A DNA stretch of 64,000 nt from Paenarthrobacter nitroguajacolicus (lineage in GTDB: Bacteria > Actinomycetota > Actinomycetes > Actinomycetales > Micrococcaceae): assembly GCF_007786235.1 (NCBI RefSeq), contig NZ_VNFK01000001.1, positions 62,001-126,000 on the forward strand, given 5' to 3'. Positions 57,127 through 64,000 of the stretch are shown in pieces (positions within the stretch are counted from its first letter, which is position 1; each line of letters begins with the position of its first letter). The notes below the pieces were generated by a model. It was not told the DNA's origin. It saw only the letters and a list, made by a program, of their open reading frames with translations, and did not search any database. The position numbers and the translations under genes were made by a program.

Positions 57127-57825
57127 TCATGAAGGCTGGGCCGTGCCGCTCTGAAACGATCGAACGGCGGCACGGAGGGCCCGTTCGGCGTCGAGGCCTT
57201 GCTCCCGGGCGCCGGCGACGACGGCCAGCAGCAACTCGCCGAGCGCCTCTTCCGAGGCCGGGATGACAGGAAGTGCGACGTCGGTCGAGCGGCTTTTGGC
57301 GGCAACCGGCAGACCCGCGCGGGCTGCCCGGTCCAGGGATTTCTGCGCCGCTGCCAACGCCGGAAGGTGCGGCGGGATGCCCTCGAAGGGATCTTTGCGC
57401 TCAGGCTTCTCCGCACGTTTGGCGGCGTCCCACTTGAGGATGATCTCCTCGACACTCGCCGGGAAACTCTCTTGCAGGGACCCGTCCGCCTTAAAGATGT
57501 GCCGGTTTCGCCGGACCATCTTGGCGTTGATTTCCCGGGCGACGTCTTCGAAGTCAAAACTGCCGCGCTCCTCGGCGAGCCGGGCGTGAAGCACTACCTG
57601 AAGCAGCACATCACCCAGCTCGCCGCGAAGCTCATCGTCAACAGCACCCGCCTCGATTGAGTCCACCACTTCGTAGGCTTCCTCGATCAAGTACTCCACC
57701 AGAGACTCATGCGTCAGCGCGCCCATCCAGGGGCAGTGCTCACGCAGCGTGGCGATCGTCCCCAGCAGTTCCAGCAGCTCCAGCCCTGGCGGTCCGGAAT
57801 TGTCAGCCGAGGTTGGCGTAGGCAT
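57127..57825 (-). CDS. mazG: MazG family nucleotide pyrophosphohydrolase
   Basis: A 232-residue protein that hydrolyses non-canonical or surplus nucleoside triphosphates to monophosphates. The catalytic acidic helices are seen in EYLIEEAYEVVDSIE (E-E-x-x-E) and ELRGELGDVLLQVVLHA (E-x-x-D), with the CPWMGALTHESLVEYL opening. The C-terminal half (from about 150) is diverged. ATG at 57825 lies inside the add gene, 23 bp before its end, suggesting coupling to adenosine deaminase. Confidence 0.88.
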   Translation of the reverse strand: MPTPTSADNSGPPGLELLELLGTIATLREHCPWMGALTHESLVEYLIEEAYEVVDSIEAGAVDDELRGELGDVLLQVVLHARLAEERGSFDFEDVAREINAKMVRRNRHIFKADGSLQESFPASVEEIILKWDAAKRAEKPERKDPFEGIPPHLPALAAAQKSLDRAARAGLPVAAKSRSTDVALPVIPASEEALGELLLAVVAGAREQGLDAERALRAAVRSFQSGTAQPS

Positions 57826-58945
57826 CGTTGATGTACTCCACCAGCGCTTCACGCTCGTCGAGCGGCAGGAAGGCAGCCTCGGCGGCGTTGAGCGTCAGTT
57901 CCAGCAGATCATCGAGGTCGTAATCGAAGGTCTCCACCAGGAGCTCGAACTCATCCGTCAGGGTGACACCACTCATGAGGCGGTTGTCCGTGTTGATGGT
58001 CACGTTGAAGCCGAGCTGGAAGAGCATGTCCACCGGGTGGCTTTCGATGCCTTCGCCAAAGCCGGAAATGGCACCGGTCTGCAGGTTGGACGACGGGCAG
58101 ATCTCCAGGGCGATTCCGCGGTCCCGCACCCAGGCAGCCACGCTGCCGATGGTCACCATGCCGATGGTGTCCTCGCCGTCGTCGTCCGAGTTGTCTTCAA
58201 ACTCCACCGTGATGTCCTCGGCGATCCGCACACCGTGGCCAAGGCGCAGGGCGCGGCCATCAACCAGTGCCGACTGGATGCTGTCCAGGCCAGCGGCCTC
58301 ACCTGCGTGGACCGTGGCCGGGAAGTTGTTCTCGGCCAGGTACGTGAAAGCATCTTTGAAGCGGGAGGGCAGGAATCCATCTTCGGCGCCTGCGATGTCG
58401 AAACCAACGGCACCATTGGCCCGGTGGCGGACGGCGAGCTCCGCAATCTCCTGACCGCGGTCAGCATGCCGCATGGCGGTGATGAGCTGACCCACCTGGA
58501 TCTGCTGGCCGCGCTCTTCGGCAGCGTCTACGCCGGCTTCGAGGCCCGTCTGGACTGCCTCTACCACCTCGTCCAAGGTGAGGCCCTTCTGCAGGTGCTG
58601 CTCGGGTGCCCAGCGGACTTCGCCGTATACGACGCCGTCCTCGGCGAGGTCTTCCACGAACTCCTTGGCGACCCTGAACAGGCCTTCCTTGGTCTGCATG
58701 ACAGCGATGGTGTGGTCAAAGGTCTCAAGGTAGCGGACCAGCGAACCGGAATCGGCGGACTCGCGGAACCATTCACCCAAGGCCACGGGATCGGTGGACG
58801 GGAGCGTGTGGCCAACGGCATCAGCCAGTTCGATGATGGTAGCGGGGCGGAGTCCTCCGTCCAGATGGTCGTGGAGGGAAACCTTGGGAAGGCTCTTCAG
58901 ATCGAAGTCGAGGGCAGGGGCAGCGTCAAGTATGGGCTCAGTCAC
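57803..58945 (-). CDS. add: Adenosine deaminase
   Basis: This zinc enzyme deaminates adenosine and deoxyadenosine to inosine compounds. The 380-residue protein has the zinc pair in LHDHLDGGLRP, the catalytic VHAGEAAG, RLGHGVRI and the second metal aspartate in NTDNRLMSG. It overlaps mazG by 23 bp. With the nearby cytidine deaminase, thymidine phosphorylase and nucleoside permeases it suits nucleoside salvage. Confidence 0.95.
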   Translation of the reverse strand: MTEPILDAAPALDFDLKSLPKVSLHDHLDGGLRPATIIELADAVGHTLPSTDPVALGEWFRESADSGSLVRYLETFDHTIAVMQTKEGLFRVAKEFVEDLAEDGVVYGEVRWAPEQHLQKGLTLDEVVEAVQTGLEAGVDAAEERGQQIQVGQLITAMRHADRGQEIAELAVRHRANGAVGFDIAGAEDGFLPSRFKDAFTYLAENNFPATVHAGEAAGLDSIQSALVDGRALRLGHGVRIAEDITVEFEDNSDDDGEDTIGMVTIGSVAAWVRDRGIALEICPSSNLQTGAISGFGEGIESHPVDMLFQLGFNVTINTDNRLMSGVTLTDEFELLVETFDYDLDDLLELTLNAAEAAFLPLDEREALVEYINDAYANLG

Positions 58946-58973
58946 GTACCAACTCTAGGGGGACGGCAGGTGC

Positions 58974-59678
58974 TTAGCCAGCAGGCTTGGAACCGTCGAC
59001 GCCGGCAACGGCCTTTTCGGCCGTGTCCATCGTCGTGGGAGTCGCCGCAGCCGCGGCAGCTTCCTTGGCGTGGTCCTTTTTCTCCAGGTACTTGTGCCAC
59101 CAACGAAGTGCGTGGTCCACCACGATGCCAAGGACGACAGCGAAGGCCACAGCGATGCCAACACCGAGGAGCGGGTTGTGGTGCACCCATTGGCCAGCGA
59201 GGAGGCCGATGCCGATGGAGTAGCCCACCCATGTGATGCAGGCGAAGGCGTCGAGCCAGAAGAACGTCCGGTGACGGAAACCGGTCTGTCCGGCGACGTA
59301 GTTCACCGCAACGCGGCCCCAGGGAATGTAGCGGGCGGTAAAGATGAGCACCGCGCCGCGCTTGTCCAACTCATACTGGGCCCAGGCGAACATCTTTTGG
59401 ACCTTGGGGCGGCGCATCCACTTCCAGCGCGTCAGGCCAATCTTCCGGCCCAGCATGTAGGCCATGTTGTCGCCTGCCATGGCACCCACCAAGGCCGTTG
59501 CGCCCAGGATCCAGAGGTTGGGTTCTCCGCTGTGAAGTGACAGCGCCGAGAGGCCAACAATGGCTGTTTCGCTGGGAAGAATGGTGGCAAATCCGTCAAT
59601 GAAGAAGAAGACCAGGAGTACCGGATATATCCATGGCTGCCCGGCTGCATGCTCGAGCATTTGGTTCAAAAACTCCAC
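58974..59678 (-). CDS. DedA family membrane protein (copy 1)
   Basis: A 234-residue polytopic protein. FFFIDGFATILPSETAIVG, GAMAGDNMAYMLGRKIG and TARYIPWGRVAVNYVAGQTG are DedA signatures, the last holding the conserved arginines. DedA proteins are thought to act as proton-dependent lipid carriers or flippases for undecaprenyl phosphate or phospholipid. The charged tail is rich in Lys/Ala. Start GTG at 59678 with AGGAG upstream. It is a paralogue of the next gene. Confidence 0.9.
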   Translation of the reverse strand: MEFLNQMLEHAAGQPWIYPVLLVFFFIDGFATILPSETAIVGLSALSLHSGEPNLWILGATALVGAMAGDNMAYMLGRKIGLTRWKWMRRPKVQKMFAWAQYELDKRGAVLIFTARYIPWGRVAVNYVAGQTGFRHRTFFWLDAFACITWVGYSIGIGLLAGQWVHHNPLLGVGIAVAFAVVLGIVVDHALRWWHKYLEKKDHAKEAAAAAATPTTMDTAEKAVAGVDGSKPAG

Positions 59679-59853
59679 GCGGCGGTAGCTCCTAGACGAA
59701 GATGACTTGACAGTGTGACGGAAGTCGCTCTTAGTGTCCCATGGCCGGGACGTCGTTCGCTACGTCCCAGCCTTGGGATCACGCGTTTAACGCTATAGGT
59801 GAAGGGGCGGTTTCATCGTCAACCGCCGGGCTGATCTTGGAGGGTAGTCCTCG
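59679..59853. promoter_or_regulatory. Intergenic region between the two DedA genes
   Basis: It holds the inverted repeat GGGACGT (59747-59753) / ACGTCCC (59762-59768) with an 8-bp spacer, and the small palindrome GCGTTTAACGC nearby. It may carry the promoter or operator of copy 1. Confidence 0.35.
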
Positions 59854-60504
59854 TCATACCGTGGGTGGAGGCGGAGCATCCTGTTCGGGAATGTTCTTCC
59901 CATCCAACGGCACCGATCCTCGGACCTTGCTGATGATGCGGTCGATGATGATCCCCAGGATCACGGCCACGACGATGGCTATGACTGCCCCCAGCAAATG
60001 GTTGTGCTCGAACCAGACCCCGAAGAAGTATCCGAGCACCACTGAGTACGAAGCCCACAGGATGGCGGACATCGCCGTGAGGGCTACGAATTTGCGGTGA
60101 TTGAAGTGAGTGGCACCCGCTGTCAGGTTAACGGCCACCCTGCCAATGGGGATGAAACGGGCCACCATGATGAGCGAAGCCGAGCGACGTCGAAGTTCCT
60201 TGCCGGCCCAGCGGAAGGCGCCCTGCATCCGTTGGGTGCGCATCCAACGCCACCGTTGGATACCGATCCGGTTGCCAATAATGTAGGCGATGTTGTCCCC
60301 GGAAAAAGCTCCGAGGGCCGCCATCAGGCCCAGCAGCCAGACGTTGGGCGAACCGCTGCTTCCGGATACTGCGCTCAGCCCCACCACCACCGATTCACTC
60401 GGGATGGGTGGAAAGAAGCCATCGATTACGCAGCAAGCGAGCACCAGGAACAACACCCACGGCTGCTCCGCCGCGGCGAGGATGAAATCGTTGATGCCCT
60501 GCAC
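59854..60504 (-). CDS. DedA family membrane protein (copy 2)
   Basis: A 216-residue paralogue of the neighbour, with the same signatures: CCVIDGFFPPIPSESVVVG, GAFSGDNIAYIIGNRIG and VARFIPIGRVAVNLTAGATH. The two share the motif order D-G-F...P-S-E...G-D-N...R-x-I-P-x-G-R. The tail is short and Pro-rich. It is separated from deoA by a perfect hairpin, so it starts its own unit, and copy 1 may follow on the same message or from its own promoter. Confidence 0.9.
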   Translation of the reverse strand: MQGINDFILAAAEQPWVLFLVLACCVIDGFFPPIPSESVVVGLSAVSGSSGSPNVWLLGLMAALGAFSGDNIAYIIGNRIGIQRWRWMRTQRMQGAFRWAGKELRRRSASLIMVARFIPIGRVAVNLTAGATHFNHRKFVALTAMSAILWASYSVVLGYFFGVWFEHNHLLGAVIAIVVAVILGIIIDRIISKVRGSVPLDGKNIPEQDAPPPPTV

Positions 60505-60550
60505 GGTTTCCTTACGGTAGCCGGCTCCCCCACAGGCGCCGGATGACTAA

Positions 60551-60585
60551 TGTTCCGGGTTGTCCAGCGCGGACAACCCGGAACA
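60551..60585 (-). terminator. Terminator of the nucleoside salvage operon
   Basis: TGTTCCGGGTTGTCC (60551-60565) pairs perfectly with 60571-60585 around AGCGC, 8 bp past the deoA stop. Confidence 0.8.
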
Positions 60586-60592
60586 CTTAAGC

Positions 60593-61903
60593 CTAGGCGA
60601 TGCGGTCGATGATGAGCTGACGCGCCGGGCGTGAACCCTCAGGCGCAATCACCACCGCGTCCTGGAGTGCTTCCTTGGCCCGCGGGAACTTCTCCGGAGT
60701 GTCCGTCAGGAGGGTCATCAACGGTTCGCCGGCACGCACCAGCGCACCGGGCTTCGCGTGGAGACGGACTCCGGCTCCAGCCTGGACCTGGTCCTCCTTG
60801 CGCGCCCGCCCAGCGCCCAGGCGCCAGGCGGCAACGCCAACGGACAGCGCATCCAGCTCCACCAAGACACCTTCCGCGGGAGCATAGACAACCTCGGATT
60901 CCTTGGCCACCGGCAGTGCGGCCCGCGGATCTCCACCCTGGGCTTCGATCATGCGGTTCCACACATCCATGGCGCGGCCGTCCTTGAGCGCCGCTGCGGG
61001 ATCGGCGTCGTGGATACCGGCACCAGCCAGCATCTCTTCGGCCAGCCGGACGGTCAGCTCGACCACGTCTTCGGGACCGCCGCCGGAAAGGACCTCCACC
61101 GATTCCTCAACCTCGATCGCATTTCCAGCGGTCAAGCCCAGCGGCGTGGACATGTCCGTGATCAGGGCGACGGTGTGCACGCCGGCGTCCTTGCCCAGGG
61201 CCACCATGGTCTCGGCAAGCTCCCGTGCCCGCGCTTCGTCCTTCATGAAGGCACCCGAGCCGACCTTGACGTCCAGCACCAGCGACCCGGTGCCCTCCGC
61301 GATCTTCTTGCTCATGATCGAGGAAGCGATGAGTGGGATGGCCTCCACGGTTCCGGTGACGTCGCGTAAGGCGTACAGCTTCTTGTCAGCAGGCGCCAGC
61401 CCGGATCCGGCGGCGCAAATAACTGCCCCCACATCCTGGAGCTGTGCCATGATTTCGTCGTTGCTCAGGTTGGCGCGCCACCCGGGAATGGCCTCGAGCT
61501 TGTCCAAAGTTCCGCCCGTGTGGCCCAGGCCGCGGCCAGAGAGCTGCGGAACGGCGACGCCGAAGACGGCCACGAGAGGTGCCAGCGGCAGCGTGATCTT
61601 ATCCCCCACCCCACCGGTGGAGTGCTTGTCGCTGGTAGCCTTCCGGCCGCCGTCGGGCGTTGTCAGGGACGAAAAGTCCATCCGCTCGCCCGAGGCGATC
61701 ATCGCCGACGTCCAGCGCGAGATCTCGCTTCTGTCCATGCCGTTGAGCAGGATGGCCATGTTCAACGCCGCCATCTGCTCCTCGGCGATGACGCCGCGGG
61801 TGTAGGCATCGATGGTCCAGTCGATCTGCTCGGGAGAAAGAGTGCCCTTGTCCCGCTTGATGGAAATGATCTGGACGGCGTCGAATGCTTCAGTGCTGGT
61901 CAC
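60593..61903 (-). CDS. deoA: Thymidine (pyrimidine-nucleoside) phosphorylase
   Basis: This enzyme splits thymidine, deoxyuridine or uridine with phosphate into base and sugar-1-phosphate. The 436-residue protein has the phosphate-binding SDKHSTGGVGDK near residue 83 and ALRDVTGTVEAIPLIASSIMSKK, both family-diagnostic. GTG at 61903 has GGAGG seven bases upstream; the frame runs on upstream but only inside cdd. It overlaps the cdd stop by 4 bp, linking deamination and phosphorolysis. Confidence 0.94.
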   Translation of the reverse strand: MTSTEAFDAVQIISIKRDKGTLSPEQIDWTIDAYTRGVIAEEQMAALNMAILLNGMDRSEISRWTSAMIASGERMDFSSLTTPDGGRKATSDKHSTGGVGDKITLPLAPLVAVFGVAVPQLSGRGLGHTGGTLDKLEAIPGWRANLSNDEIMAQLQDVGAVICAAGSGLAPADKKLYALRDVTGTVEAIPLIASSIMSKKIAEGTGSLVLDVKVGSGAFMKDEARARELAETMVALGKDAGVHTVALITDMSTPLGLTAGNAIEVEESVEVLSGGGPEDVVELTVRLAEEMLAGAGIHDADPAAALKDGRAMDVWNRMIEAQGGDPRAALPVAKESEVVYAPAEGVLVELDALSVGVAAWRLGAGRARKEDQVQAGAGVRLHAKPGALVRAGEPLMTLLTDTPEKFPRAKEALQDAVVIAPEGSRPARQLIIDRIA

Positions 61904-62304
61904 GTGGTTTCCTCCAGGTTTTCGGGACCGAAGGCATCGGGCAGTACCTGGTCCATGGACTTGATTCCCTGCGTTGTCATCAGCTGCATCCCGGGTGCCC
62001 TGAACTCGTACAAGAGCTGGCGGCAGCGCCCGCACGGCATAAGGATGTTGCCTTGGCCGTCCACGCAATAGAACGCGGCGATCCGGCCACCGCCGGTCAT
62101 GTGGAGCTGGCCCACCAGCGCACATTCCGCGCAGAGCGTCAGCCCGTAGCTGGCGTTCTCCACGTTGCAGCCGCTGACGATGCGCCCATCCTCGGTGAGG
62201 GCCGCAGCCCCCACCGGGAACTTGGAATACGGCGCATAGGCCCGTTCCATGGCCTGAACTGCAGCTTCTTCCAAAGCACGCCAATCGACGTGAGGAGTTG
62301 GCAT
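61900..62304 (-). CDS. cdd: Cytidine deaminase
   Basis: A 134-residue zinc enzyme converting cytidine and deoxycytidine to uridine compounds. Zinc ligands and catalytic Glu are in LCAEC (Cys58, Glu60) and PCGRC (Cys91, Cys94). This three-cysteine layout is the homotetrameric type. ATG at 62304 has AAGGG six bases upstream. It overlaps deoA by 4 bp, and its start codon lies 3 bp before the stop of the permease gene upstream, so the genes are co-translated. Confidence 0.94.
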   Translation of the reverse strand: MPTPHVDWRALEEAAVQAMERAYAPYSKFPVGAAALTEDGRIVSGCNVENASYGLTLCAECALVGQLHMTGGGRIAAFYCVDGQGNILMPCGRCRQLLYEFRAPGMQLMTTQGIKSMDQVLPDAFGPENLEETT

Positions 62305-62306
62305 CG

Positions 62307-63596
62307 TCAACCCTTCACGTACGGAATGCCGCTTGCGGCCGGTGGCCGCGACTTACCCACCAAACCGGCGACGGCGAAGATGGTCACCAGGTACGGCAGC
62401 ATGGCCATGAACTGGCTGGGCACCGGGGTACCGATGATTCCCAGGATCGACTGCAGGTTGTAGGCAAAGCCGAACAGCAGCGACGCCAGGAAGGCACCGA
62501 TCGGGTTCCATCGGCCAAAGATCAGGGCAGCCAGGGCGATGAAGCCACGGCCACCGGAGATGTCCTTGGTGAAGGAGTCGATGGTCACCAGGGTGAACAC
62601 AGCTCCACCGATTCCCGCGATGGCTCCACCCAGGGTGACGTTCCAGAAACGGGTTGCGTTGACGTTGATGCCCAGAGTGTCGGCAGCCTGCGGGTGCTCG
62701 CCAACAGCCCGGACGCGCAGGCCCCAGCGGGTCTTGAACAGGCCAAACCACACCACAGCGACGGCAATGTACATGAGGTAGCCGGCAATGGACTGCTCGA
62801 ACAGGATGGGCCCGATGATGGGGATGTCCGAGAGCAGCGGGATCGGCAGGATGTCCAGGCGGCCCGGGGTGTTGAACTGCTCTTTGTTGGGAACCATGAG
62901 GGTGCCGTACAGGAAGCCCGTGATACCGGACACCAGCACGTTCAGGACAACGCCCACAATAATCTGGTTGACCAGGTACTTGATGCTGAACACTGCCAGG
63001 ACCATGGACACGGCGGCGCCGGCAGCGGCTGCCGCAATCAGGCCGATGTAGGGACTGCCCGTCATGGTGGCCACCAGGGCTGCGGTGAACGCGCCGCCCA
63101 GGAGCTGGCCTTCGATGGCGATGTTGACCACGCCCACACGCTCACACAGCACGCCCGAGAGCGAGCCGAAGACCAGTGGCACGGCCAGCGTGACCGAACC
63201 GGCGACGAGGCCGGCCAGCGAGATCGAGGGCTGCCGGGCACCTGCCACGATCCAAACGAGCAAAGCGAACACGAACACCACGGCAAAAGCGATGGGCAAC
63301 CACTTGGGCGACCGCTCCCCTTGGGTCCAGAGGTAGATCGAGTAGGCAGCCATGGCCAGCAGCAGGATGCCCAGCACCACGCCGCCCACCTGCCCCGGAA
63401 TCATGAGGGCGGGAACAGCCACGGCGTCGCCGGCATCGCTGATCTTCATCTCAGCGGTCTGGTCTGGTCCCAGGAAGCCAAAAAAGACCAGGGCAATGAG
63501 CGCCAGGATGCCCAGCGACAACGGGACCTTCATGGAAGGACGAAACGCTGGCAGGGCCGTTGATCCCGACTTGGGAGCGGTGGATGTCGCACTCAC
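62307..63596 (-). CDS. Nucleoside-type ABC transporter permease (YufQ/NupQ-like)
   Basis: A 429-residue membrane subunit of the branched-chain-like permease fold used by BmpA-dependent nucleoside importers. VNIAIEGQLLGGAFTAALVA and GLRVRAVGEHPQAADTLGINV (coupling helix, EAA-like) are signatures, as is the end GLVGKSRPPAASGIPYVKG. About 130 extra N-terminal residues include helices before the core. It overlaps the preceding permease by 4 bp and is followed by cdd. Context strongly favours nucleosides over sugars. Confidence 0.9.
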   Translation of the reverse strand: MSATSTAPKSGSTALPAFRPSMKVPLSLGILALIALVFFGFLGPDQTAEMKISDAGDAVAVPALMIPGQVGGVVLGILLLAMAAYSIYLWTQGERSPKWLPIAFAVVFVFALLVWIVAGARQPSISLAGLVAGSVTLAVPLVFGSLSGVLCERVGVVNIAIEGQLLGGAFTAALVATMTGSPYIGLIAAAAAGAAVSMVLAVFSIKYLVNQIIVGVVLNVLVSGITGFLYGTLMVPNKEQFNTPGRLDILPIPLLSDIPIIGPILFEQSIAGYLMYIAVAVVWFGLFKTRWGLRVRAVGEHPQAADTLGINVNATRFWNVTLGGAIAGIGGAVFTLVTIDSFTKDISGGRGFIALAALIFGRWNPIGAFLASLLFGFAYNLQSILGIIGTPVPSQFMAMLPYLVTIFAVAGLVGKSRPPAASGIPYVKG

Positions 63597-64000
63597 TTGG
63601 CACCTCCGGAGGCGTTGGCAAGGGCAGCTTTCGGGGCCGCCTTCGGTGTCTTGTTCTTGTCCTTCTTCTTGGGCTCAAGCCGGAAAATCGACCGGATGAG
63701 CGGAGGTGCAGCGATGAACAGGACGATCAGCGACTGAACCACCAGGACGATGTCGATGGGCGTGCCCGTTTGGATCTGCATCTGTACCGCTCCCGCACGG
63801 AAAGCGCCAAACAGCAGGCCGGCGAAGAACGTGCCCCACGGAGTGCTCCGGCCCAGGAGGGCAACAGTGATGGCATCGAAGCCGATCTGTGCCGCGACTC
63901 CGCCGGTCAGCACCTTTTCGGTACCGGCTACTTGGGCCACACCACCGAAGGCTGCGAGGGCACCGGCCAGAGCCATCACCAGGATGGTGGCGCGGGGAAC
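63593..64000 (-). CDS. Nucleoside-type ABC transporter permease (YufP/NupP-like), 5' part beyond window
   Basis: The last ~135 residues of a second permease. GFDAITVALLGRSTPWGTFFAGLLFGAFRAGAVQMQ is typical of the family's C-terminal helices, and the tail is Lys/Ala-rich. The frame stays open to the window edge, so the N-terminus, and probably an ATPase and BmpA-like binding protein, lie to the right. It overlaps the second permease by 4 bp. Confidence 0.88.
   Translation of the reverse strand, partial: VPRATILVMALAGALAAFGGVAQVAGTEKVLTGGVAAQIGFDAITVALLGRSTPWGTFFAGLLFGAFRAGAVQMQIQTGTPIDIVLVVQSLIVLFIAAPPLIRSIFRLEPKKKDKNKTPKAAPKAALANASGGAK

Noticed and set aside
59707..59735. TTGACA followed by TTAGTG on the plus strand between the DedA genes
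   Set aside because: It would fire into the antisense side of copy 2 of DedA with no gene to serve. The -10 match is weak.

Overview
The window is a gene-dense, high-GC chromosomal stretch from an actinobacterium. It most likely comes from the Arthrobacter/Paenarthrobacter group (Micrococcaceae). The signs are a WhiB-type regulator, mycothiol conjugate amidase, many GTG/TTG starts, TANNNT boxes lying 6-7 nt before start codons (leaderless-type promoters), and gene neighbourhoods of actinobacterial type (whiB-GT2-DUF5719, mca-DUF4307-greA, eno-ftsB-DUF501-ppx). The genus is inferred from protein character and was not tested. I see no prophage, insertion sequence, CRISPR array or rRNA operon, so this is core chromosome.

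Layout. 0-8.3 kb: cut-off S-adenosylhomocysteinase, Trm112-like and DUF3499 proteins, a divergent zincin-like protein, then whiB followed by a giant glycosyltransferase and DUF5719. 8.6-15.8 kb: TIGR03089, GtrA, purK-purE, an LCP cell-wall enzyme, manA and a FemX-type transferase. 15.9-20.1 kb: central metabolism (glpX, carbonic anhydrase, fumC). 20.2-28.4 kb: TetR plus MFS exporter, NUDIX, prepilin peptidase, an unknown protein, GNAT, PIN-PhoH, isoprenyl transferase and TrhA. 28.5-36.4 kb: YyaL-like protein, mca, DUF4307, greA, rhomboid, ilvA and an AI-2E-type transporter. 36.4-41.1 kb: aldose epimerase divergent from galT-galK, then a thiolase. 41.1-49.1 kb: Bax-inhibitor-like protein and a branched-chain amino acid/amide ABC importer (H-M-G-F operon, with its binding protein nearby in the opposite direction). 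49.2-57.9 kb: an odd tRNA with anticodon UAA, ACT-GNAT fusion, NDH-2, a mycosin-like subtilase, ppx, DUF501, ftsB, eno and mazG. 57.8-64 kb: adenosine deaminase, two DedA proteins, and a nucleoside uptake/salvage operon (ABC permeases, cdd, deoA) running off the right edge.

How genes cooperate. The nucleoside permeases, cytidine deaminase, thymidine phosphorylase and nearby adenosine deaminase form an uptake-and-salvage block. The Liv importer operon and its solute-binding protein gene are apart but each carries a CRP/GlxR-like dyad upstream, so they are probably co-regulated. The TetR gene is preceded by two pairs of inverted half-sites and overlaps the exporter gene.

The least expected signals are non-coding. 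Two long hairpins between convergent genes (15831-15914 and 25155-25231) share a loop sequence and an asymmetric internal loop while their stems differ in sequence. The leader of phoH contains mutually exclusive stems. The UAA-anticodon tRNA lacks the long variable arm expected of tRNA-Leu.
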